Below, one piece after another: positions 57,196 to 64,000 of a DNA stretch of 64,000 bases. Numbering within the stretch: position 1 is the first letter of the stretch; every line of letters begins with the position of its first letter. The notes below the pieces were generated by a model. That model saw only the letters and a program-made list of their open reading frames with translations, did no database searches and had not been told where the DNA came from. The stretch comes from Azorinus chamasolen (taxonomy: Eukaryota; Mollusca; Bivalvia; Cardiida; Solecurtidae): the NCBI GenBank assembly GCA_963576725.1, contig OY755244.1, positions 31,128,006 through 31,192,005 of the forward strand. Direction: 5' to 3'. The translations under genes were made by a program, and so were the position numbers.

Positions 57196-57734
57196 AGATT
57201 GAATTTGAGACAATTCTATCCGTTGGTAAGTATGGAGGACGATCAACGCCAAAATTGCATCATGCTTTGTGGCATTTCAGTTTGCGTCATTGTAATTGCA
57301 TCATGCATTGTGGCATTTCAGTTTGCTTCATGATAAATGCATCCTGCATTGTGGTGTTGAACAGTTTGCTAAACGATTATTGCATGTCAAGATGGGAGTC
57401 CTTCTTTCATTGAAGTTTCTTCAATGACACATGACCCAATGCGGTAAGCCCATAGCAACAAGCATAAAGCCGAACGACGAACGCCGAAGGCATAATGCAC
57501 TTCAGCCGAACTCGCCATATAGGTGGCGCTGCATGTAAAACCAGATAATCAAACTACTGAAAGTACTGAGGATGGATTCAACGTAGATCGAATTAAATGT
57601 TTGGTTTGGTTTTTAAATGTTGTTTTGAGCGAAAAAAAGAACATTATTCGGACGTGTGTGTATGGGGGGGGGATTAATTATTTAAAAAAGATGTTGTCTT
57701 TGGTGCAATTTTATTTGTTGCTTTTTTATGTCCA

Positions 57735-58490
57735 TCTGATCAGGGTCTGTCTTGTTTGCTGATGGTCTGTCAAAGATATCATTCTGCATAGTTTGCCCTG
57801 ATAAAATTCACGTGTCCATATGCTATTTCATTGTCATTATTTTTCGCATGAATATTCATTGAGTAACGGGTCAACTGTGTAGTACCCTTATCGCCGATGT
57901 GTGATAGACCACGCGTGGATCATGTACGGACCGTCTGATCAGGATCTGCTCTGATTGCTAATGGAATTTCATTCATCAGATTCTGTTTATTTAGAATTTC
58001 TGAATGACTTCAATGTTCCACCTTCCATATTTTCATTATAATTTTGGTCCATAAATATTCTGTATAGGTATTGGAATCGGGACTAAATATAGAACAGGGA
58101 AAGGGCTAAGATTACATGTATAAATATAAACATGTCTAATATATCATAAAATAGCATATTTTTATTAGAATTATATTGGGTTTGAGAAATACATTACATT
58201 ACATTATTTTCATTTTGTGTAAAATATACTTATAATATGTTTACTAACCCTTTCTCTCATGTTAACATCTTTTCACACATTTGCAAACACAGCAGACCCA
58301 GATCAGATGGCTCCTATAGCAGCTGTCTGATCAGGGTCCGCTCCGTTCGTCAATAGAATTTGAAAGATGTTTCTTTACTTTCTAAAATGGCTACACTGTC
58401 CCACCTTCCATATTTCATTATAACTATTTTGTCCATGAATATTCAGTAGGTATTTAAATTTTGAATAAACATAGAACAGGGGAAGGTTGA
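57735..58490. mobile_element. Family P MITEs inside the nested element
   Basis: A right half at 57735-57870, a decayed copy at about 57890-58110 (TCATGTACGGACCGTCTGATC, AATATTCTGTATAGGTATTGG) and a better one at about 58246-58488 (ACCCTTTCTCTCATG, CCCAGATCAGATGGCTCC, TATAGCAGC, TGTCTGATCAGGG, AACAGGGGAAGG). Confidence 0.75.
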
Positions 58491-58734
58491 AAATAAATTA
58501 AGATATGAATAATAATAACTCATGAAGGTGTAATGAAAATATCTGAAATTTTGAACATTGAATACTTTATTTAACGAGGGTAGCTAAATTAGTCATAATG
58601 ACTAATCTACCTTGAGGCCCTCAAAACAAGCATTTCATACAAAATACAAAACAGTAAAACACAGATCTATATACACAAGAAATAAATGTTCAGAAGTTCA
58701 GTAATGTTGCGTCTGGATAATTAATAAATGTTGT

Positions 58735-58870
58735 CTGCTTCAATTTGTAGATTTATTCTTTATGGACACGCATTTGGATCCTGATAAAACTCCGAGTAAA
58801 ATGGCGTCTAATCTGGATCCAATCTGTTATCATAGATTTGATTTGCCACTAGCATCCAAATAGTTAATAT
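58735..58870. mobile_element. Q-type MITE fragment
   Basis: CATTTGGATCCTGATAAAACTCCGAG / AAATGGCGTCTAATCTGGATCC and TTTGCCACTAGCATCC. Confidence 0.65.
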
Positions 58871-59464
58871 AAAGCTATAATATATAAAGTATTGCACATA
58901 AAAAAAATGAAATGCATAAATGACATCTGACCCCGATTCAGGTGGATGAATGCACGCGCTATTAAAATCACATATTTGTGACGTCATTTACTCACGCTGT
59001 AATTGTTATAAATACGAGAAAATATTTTTGCTCAATACTAGTTAATCTAAAATGATCTCTGCTTCAAATTTTTAAAAATGCAAATAGAGAGTAAACTAAT
59101 TGAACCTGATGAGACTTTGAGTTATTAACGATATAGATTAATATATTCTTTCTGAAATTCAACCAATTTGCCCAGGGAGAAGGTATACATACTTTTGTGC
59201 ATGCCCTTATTTAGATCTACATTGTTATATGTTTAAATTTCATTTACATTTTCTTAAATTTTCTTCACTTGAGGTCCTCTACAAAAGTTACATAAATTAT
59301 GCCCCTTCTGTCAAAATTGGTTCACCCCAGGACCGGCTAGTTTTCTATAGAAACACATAGTGAAAACTTTGAAAATCTTATCCTCTGATTGTCTGGTGAG
59401 CGATGTCAGGGCCTTTCAGACCCTCTTGTTATCATTATTCTTCTCCCAGCAGTAAATACCCCCC

Positions 59465-59502
<38 letters not shown>

Positions 59503-59510
59503 CTCTCTAA
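59465..59510. repeat. (CA)n(CT)n microsatellite
   Basis: About 16 CA units followed by CTCTCTCTCT, preceded by a run of C. Confidence 0.97.
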
Positions 59511-60334
59511 TGTAATGGATCAGTAACCCTTCTATTTTTTGTGTGTTTTTTGAAATCCTTCTATTTCTATGTCTTCATAGCATTTTCCTTCTTTACCTAT
59601 GTATCCGGCAAATCACTTCAGCATTTTAGTCCGAGCTGACTAGAGTACGACAAAGACCGGGGCGAAGATGGAACAACGAACCACGCATCAAGCATCAAGC
59701 ACCAAGCACCAAGCGCTAAGCAAATAGCACAAAGAATATGCTCCAAAGAAGTTTAAACAATGAAACACATTATTTGACGTTATTATAATCAATAAACAAG
59801 TTTACAGAAGGTCAAATGTCGGATCGAGGAAGAAACTTCAAAGAAAGAAGAAAGCACATCGTGACATGCAATAATCATTTAGCATAATGCATTTAACATG
59901 AAGCAAATTGAAATGCCACAAAGCATGATGCAATTTTGGCGTTGATCGTCCTCCATAGGTAAGTGATTAGTGAGACATGACGTCGATGACGTTCAATGAC
60001 GTTGGGTCGGTTTCCCTATGGTGGCTGTTATAGACGCTAAATATTTTTTAATATGTATATTTTATTGTGCATTGCATTTTATGTTTAGACTCAGAATTGT
60101 TTATAGTTTTGCTGAGTAAAATTTTATGGAAAAATATTGAATGGTAAAGAAATTACAACACTTTTCCGGGAACTTTTTGAACACCCCTCGTACATTTACA
60201 AGGTACTAAATCACGCAAATAACTGAAATACCGTTATAAAAGAGCCCTATGTCTGGGGATTGCAAATATTTACTGGAAAGTATATAGCTTAGATAAATAG
60301 GTATCAAGATATCTTAGATAAATACATATATTCG

Positions 60335-60450
60335 ACCTTAATTGACTATATAGTTAGGCATTTTAACGCCTTTGCAAACAGAGTAGACCAATATCAGACA
60401 GCTCATGTAGGATCCGACTGACTAGGGCCTGCTCTGTTTGCTTATGGAAT
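60335..60450. mobile_element. P MITE downstream of peptide gene 4
   Basis: GGCATTTTAACGCCTTTGC, AGAGTAGACCAATATCAGAC, CTCATGTAGGATC and GACTAGGGCCTGCTCTGTTTGC. It is the empty-site counterpart for the S element nested at 26826-27014. Confidence 0.8.
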
Positions 60451-60807
60451 TATATGAATCTGGCTTTCTATACTATTGTTCATAAAATTATGCAATGTAT
60501 TCATTTGTAATAATATGACAAATATAATACTATGAGAAAATGATTTTACAAAAAAGGTATTATCATTCAAAATAGGTTGAATCTACTTGCATATCCAGAT
60601 AAACGTCAATAGAAGGCATAACCAATGGTTAAAGCCTTAAGGTCGTTGCATCTACCACTGGCCTCAAAGTTACAAATTTTTAACCCTAATATTCACCCAA
60701 TCATTAATTAATTTCCGACTGTTAGTTCTATTTCATTACAAGTGAAAAACGAGTCCATTGCCTAGAGTATTAAATTCATTCATTGCATGTGTTTCTCTCA
60801 GTCATCT

Positions 60808-61011
60808 TCATCCAAAAATTCCTTTGAAGAAATTACCAACTTTTTCACCCGCTGATTTGACATCTTTGACGGCATCTTTAGCCACGTCTCCTGCCTTCTT
60901 TACAGCTTTAGATGTGGTTTTGACAATCTTCTTAAAGAATCCCGCGCTCTCTGCTTGATCAATGGCCAGGAGCGTCACCAAGAATAGGACAACCAAGAAC
61001 CTTGCCTTCAT
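60808..61011 (-). CDS. Secreted cationic peptide, copy 4 (short form)
   Basis: A 67-residue precursor starting at the ATG directly after the acceptor (TTCTTCAG); an open frame 25 codons longer exists but reads into the intron. Signal-like MKARFLVVLFLVTLLAIDQA, then AGFFKKIVKTTSKAVKKAGD, ending VGNFFKGIFG. Relative to copy 3 about 32 codons of the middle segment are missing, in frame, and the Trp at mature position 2-3 is Ala. The net charge of the mature part is about +7. Exon 1 lies near 62415-62485. Its TATA box and CRE are decayed, so expression is doubtful, yet the frame is intact. Confidence 0.8.
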   Translation of the reverse strand: MKARFLVVLFLVTLLAIDQAESAGFFKKIVKTTSKAVKKAGDVAKDAVKDVKSAGEKVGNFFKGIFG

Positions 61012-61065
61012 CTGAAGAAGTAAATATGGAAACATAAATAAAATGGTATATAGGAAGCTTGAAAT

Positions 61066-61108
61066 CAGAGACATATATATATGCATTCATATGTATGTAT
61101 ATGTCTCT
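61066..61108. repeat. Short palindrome in the intron of gene 4
   Basis: AGAGACATATATATATGCAT and ATATGTATGTATATGTCTCT form an imperfect inverted repeat of about 42 bp. Confidence 0.75.
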
Positions 61109-61148
61109 GTTGAAATATACCCCCATTCCCATACAATGGAGCCTACAC

Positions 61149-61450
61149 TAACCCCTTATTTCATGAATACTCTCGTAAGTAGTACATATATTAATATCAT
61201 GAATATTAATTAGTTTGATTTTTCTAATTACATTTAAGCACATAAAGAAACTGTGTCTATATTATCTATACATGTATAGTATATAAATATCTGCTCCACG
61301 TTTTCTATAAACAAACGGAGTGGACCCTGATCAGATAACATACGAATACATTTGTATAATCAGCTCCATATCGTTCCATAAGCAAACAGAGCAAATCATC
61401 AACAGTCCTAACGCCATTGTTTCTTACATATATTCCTGGAGTAAATGGTT
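61149..61450. mobile_element. Decayed P MITE
   Basis: AACCCCTTATTTCATGAATAC, CATGAATATTAATTAG, GTGGACCCTGATCAGATAAC, and TCCTGGAGTAAATGGTTAAAC. The stem has mostly been lost. Confidence 0.6.
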
Positions 61451-61532
61451 AAACTATCAGACAGCCCAAGGTGATGGTGAATGTAAAGCAATAGTACGAC
61501 GCTATAGTATAAAACAATAGGGTGGTCTTTAA

Positions 61533-61773
61533 CCCTTCCCTTGCTGAATTTAGAATACACTTCTCCTTCTTTACCCATGCCCTGTTGTATAATTACATAT
61601 ATCTTCACTGTGTACAAGTATTTCGCTGTGCAATCACTGCTGCGGAGTGCACTGGTTGCACAATCAATTTGTAAATAGTGCAGACCCTGATGAGACAGCT
61701 CCTGCAGGAGCTGTCTCATCTGGGTCTTCACTATTTACAGGTAGGTATATTGACGTGAATAGCAAGCGAAGGG
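61533..61773. mobile_element. MITE family R, complete, exact TTAA duplication
   Basis: TTAA at 61529-61532 and 61774-61777. The ends are CCCTTCCCTTGCTGAATTT and AATAGCAAGCGAAGGG. The hairpin has AGACCCTGATGAGACA on one arm and TGTCTCATCTGGGTCT on the other, around GCTCCTGCAGGAGC. This is the reference copy for the family here. Confidence 0.95.
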
Positions 61774-61819
61774 TTAATACAGAACTTTTGTCATACATTA
61801 AGATGCCTCCTTATTTACT

Positions 61820-62060
61820 TTGCACCTGATACCTTTTGGCGCATTTGCGAATAGAGCAGACCCAGATCAACAGTCCCTGTGGGGGAGGGTGGAGCGCGTG
61901 TGATCAGAATCTGCTTTGTTTCCTTGTGTGTAATATAGATCTGATTCTACAGTTTCTGTCGTGGTTAAACAAAATCCTTCGTTCATAATGCCATAATGAA
62001 AATATAATGAATATTTATACAATACTCATGAGTACAATACTCATGAGGTAAAGGGTTAAG
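61820..62060. mobile_element. Family P MITE
   Basis: Begins near ACCTGATACCTTTTGGCGC with stem remains GCAGACCCAGATCAACAGTCC / GTGTGATCAGAATCTGC and ends ATACTCATGAGGTAAAGGGTTAA. Confidence 0.72.
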
Positions 62061-62414
62061 GAAGGCTGTAGCTTAACGCAGTAGTAAAGTTATGTAGATA
62101 GTTATGCAGAGAGTTTGGAAAAGAGGCTTCCTGCAATACTTTCACCTGCATTAGCAGTAATTGTCGTTAACTAATGGCCTATTTTTGGAGTTCTTTGAAA
62201 AAAGATTGGACTCAGATGAGCCGCCAAATAAGCAGACACTGTCTTTGAAAAGAAATGGAAGGTGAAATGCGTTTTGAAAAGTAAATAGGAGACAATGTTT
62301 ATGTATTTGAAACTTTAAAGAAACTGAAGAATATTTCACTTTGAAATCTGACGTAGACGTTTATCTCAGCAGTCGAAATTTAAATTTGACGATGAAATAA
62401 ATAAAATCACTCAC

Positions 62415-62530
62415 TTTTTTCGGTTGTTATTTTCCCTCTTGTAGGTTTCAGATGTGATGCTTGAACACTTGTCAAGTAAATTGAAGATTTTTTCTAACAG
62501 GCTCGGTTCGTTTTTTACATTTTTTACCTA
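62415..62530 (-). promoter_or_regulatory. Exon 1 and decayed promoter of peptide gene 4
   Basis: The donor GTGAGTGA and the exon block (CACTTGTCAAGTAAATTGAAG on the plus strand) match the other copies, but the TATA position reads TGTAAAAAA rather than TGTATAAAA. The CRE site reads CTAACTTTACTCC, and the E-box reads CACGTT. All three promoter elements are degraded. Confidence 0.6.
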
Positions 62531-62857
62531 CACGTATGTCAAGAAAACAAACAACAAAAAACTAACTTTACTCCCCGTATTGTAAGAAGGACACCATACA
62601 TGTAAATCATATTAATAGGTCACGTTCAAGGAAAAACACATGAAGTGTATTTGTAATTTAATGAGCTAAATTTTAATAACTGTCGTCTACTAAAAGTATC
62701 GTCTCGGAGTTGCTTATTTTGCCAGTTTCTCAATACTTATTGAAGAGCTCAGGCCGGTTATTAAGCAAAATGAGTCTCAGAACAGACACCAGGTTTCGCG
62801 TGTTGATCTAGATCAAAACCATTTACATATTTACCACTAAATTTAGTGGGACATGCT

Positions 62858-63075
62858 AACCCTTTGGCTGCCATTTATATGACATTTGCAAACAGCTTGG
62901 ATCCAAATGAGACACCGAGTAACTCGACGTCTCATCACCGAGTAACTCGACGTCTTATCTGGATCCAAAGTATATTTTCATGTTTTGAAACAAAATGGAT
63001 AGAAACTTTAACGATGAAAGTCAAATCAGACGACACATTTAGCAGACAACAATACCTCGCAGAGAACCTGTTAAG
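62858..63075. mobile_element. MITE family Q with doubled core, upstream of gene 4
   Basis: CTAACCCTTTGGCTGCC, then GCTTGGATCCAAATGAGACACC; the core CACCGAGTAACTCGACGTCT occurs twice in tandem before TATCTGGATCC. The element ends near GCAGACAACAATACC. It occupies the site shared with 35448 and 48650. Confidence 0.82.
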
Positions 63076-63084
63076 TGTTCACGC

Positions 63085-63285
63085 TTTGCATGCTAGGTAA
63101 TTGTTGTCTGCAAAAGCTGTCGTCTGCCATAACTCTCAAAATGTATTGTTCTTCCTGTCTTCTTTCAAACATACAAGCAGAGTGTTAAACAGTTTGGATC
63201 CTATAGTGGGATTTAATCGGCGTCTCATCAGGATCCAAACTGTTTGCATAGGTAATCACAAATTCGATGCTAGTGTGCAAAGAAC
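63085..63285. mobile_element. Second family Q MITE
   Basis: CAGTTTGGATCCTATAGTGGG / GGCGTCTCATCAGGATCC, with TTGTCTGCAAAAGCTGTCGTC at the left and ATGCTAGTGTGCAAAG at the right. Confidence 0.72.
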
Positions 63286-63692
63286 CTAATAAATTTAATG
63301 AATTAGGTTCTATGTAATTAACATGCGTGATAAAAATAAAGAAACAAAGAAGAAAACATCTCTATGTCGCTGTCTGTTAAACTTGTCTTCGCTTTTCTTA
63401 AAAAAACATCGGTCGGTTTCAGATATTTTGGATCTCGGTGTAACGCCGGTTTAATCGGGGGACATACTGTTTCTCATTACTAATGCACACATATGAACGC
63501 AATCGTAAATGCACGCACTAAATCGGTTATTAACCAGGCCGCGTGGCCTGTTGTTGTTGGGTTGTGTTATATTCGTTGTTGAGTCGCTCTTTCGCTTTAT
63601 TTTTATATGACTTGGTTATTCTATTTGTCAGGTGTTGGGGTTTTGTTTTTTTATTTGTCTAGCAAATCTAAACATTGGTTCTGAACATTTAA
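63286..63692. other. No gene; end of the duplication unit
   Basis: TTAATGAATTAGGTTCTATG, TAATTAACATGCGTGATAAA and TATGTCGCTGTCTG match sequence upstream of genes 2 and 3. After about 63420 I see unique sequence. Confidence 0.5.
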
Positions 63693-63915
63693 CCCTTTCC
63701 TCCATGAATATTCATGTAAGAAATAATTAGATTCATTTGTTATAATAGCACATGGACACAAGAATATCAGGCGTGGCAGAAACTGTAGAATCATATCTAT
63801 ATAATCTCATAAGCAAACAGAGCAGACCCTGATCAGACGGCTCTTATAGGAGTCGTCTGATCTGAGTCTACTCTGTTTGCAAAGGCGTAGAAAGGTGTAT
63901 TTATGGAGTAAAGGG
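63693..63915. mobile_element. MITE family P, complete, exact TTAA duplication
   Basis: TTAA at 63689-63692 and 63916-63919. The ends are CCCTTTCCTCCATGAATATT and TTTATGGAGTAAAGGG. The hairpin is GCAAACAGAGCAGACCCTGA, TCAGACGGC, core TCTTATAGGAG, TCGTCTGATCTGAGTCTAC, TCTGTTTGC. It is the best copy of the family in the window. Confidence 0.95.
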
Positions 63916-64000
63916 TTAATTTACCAGCGGTAACTTAACTTCCTTAACTTTTTCCACGCTAAGAAGATTTTCGTTTGCAATAGTTGCCGTCTGCTTCAAT

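Larger units (their letters stand above)
57233..59955. mobile_element. Nested DNA element with ~170-bp inverted ends
   Basis: The left end TGGAGGACGATCAACGCC and its complement at 59955 match over the first 53 bp with one difference, then diverge more but remain alignable to about 170 bp (TTATTGCATGTCA, GAAGTTTCTTC). TA duplications are at 57231-57232 and 59956-57. The left arm has an extra ~45-bp repeat of GCATCATGC.TTGTGGCATTTCAG. No transposase is seen; the interior holds P and Q MITEs and a CA repeat. Confidence 0.88.
56452..60190 (+). mobile_element. Mariner relic with TA duplication
   Basis: The ends CGAGGGGTGTTCAAAATATA and the complement of CGAGGGGTGTTCAAAAAGTT (right end at 60190) are followed by CCCGGAAAAG in both cases; TA flanks at 56450-56451 and 60191-60192. 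The terminal 12 bases match those of the mariner at 5410, but the interiors differ. It holds only transposase fragments (56930-57195) and a second element at 57233-59955. Confidence 0.9.
56250..63400. repeat. Segmental duplication unit around peptide gene 4
   Basis: Starts with CTTGTACAAGCCAAGAATAT, as at 45740, is interrupted by the mariner relic 56452-60190, then continues with the CCGTTATAAA block, a P MITE, the peptide exon, intron, exon 1 block and Q MITE, as in units 2 and 3. Confidence 0.82.

Noticed and set aside
27606..60958. Plus-strand frames overlapping the four peptide exons (starting 27606, 33074, 46825, 60758)
   Set aside because: They are antisense shadows; signal peptide, splice acceptor and promoter evidence all support the minus strand.
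61012..61086. Longer N-terminus for peptide copy 4 beginning MHIYMSLISS
   Set aside because: It reads through the acceptor into the intron, and no other copy has it.

Overview
This is eukaryotic, AT-rich and very repeat-dense DNA. Eukaryotic signs are GT-AG introns, TATA boxes, CR1-type LINEs, mariner and pogo-like DNA transposons, Pol III A/B boxes and abundant short fold-back elements. My best guess is a bivalve mollusc, from the general character of the repeats; no single gene proves it. No tRNA or rRNA gene and no large host gene is convincing.

The only credible host genes are four minus-strand paralogues of one small secreted, lysine-rich, cysteine-free peptide (coding exons at 27620-27904, 33124-33414, 46854-47153 and 60808-61011). 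Each has the same plan: a TATA-type promoter, a short non-coding exon 1 ending in a GT splice donor, a 1.1-2.7 kb intron full of small transposons, and one coding exon whose first codon directly follows the acceptor AG. Each peptide has an N-terminal signal sequence, an amphipathic Lys/Ala/Val/Gly body and the invariant C-terminus FFKGIFG. The genes lie in a tandem segmental duplication whose flanks and embedded MITEs are shared. Copy 2 has ATT in place of the start ATG; copy 4 has a 32-codon deletion and a decayed promoter; copy 1 has a MITE 21 bp upstream of its TATA box.

Layout. 1-2.3 kb: diverged ~360-bp tandem repeats. 2.3-8.7 kb: a 44-bp minisatellite split by a DD34D mariner, itself split by another DNA element. 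8.7-17 kb: MITEs and a dispersed repeat with a tRNA-like core. 17-19.5 kb: a broken LINE carrying a MITE at a TTAA site. 19.5-27 kb: a LINE 3' end, a second tRNA-like repeat copy and microsatellites. 27-35.7 kb: peptide genes 1 and 2. 36-45 kb: a ~155-bp tandem repeat, a large inverted repeat and more MITEs. 45.5-49 kb: peptide gene 3. 50-53.5 kb: a CR1-like LINE on the minus strand. 54-63.9 kb: peptide gene 4, whose unit was invaded by a mariner relic that itself contains a second 2.7-kb element.

The most general pattern is the MITE population. Several families with different ends, some on TTAA duplications (piggyBac-like) and some on TA (pogo-like), carry a long central hairpin. Several share a palindromic core (GCTCCTATAGGAGC), and four TTAA families share the same stem sequence with the same A/T mismatch between the two arms. 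In this report the TTAA families are called P, Q, R, S, T and U and the TA family D.
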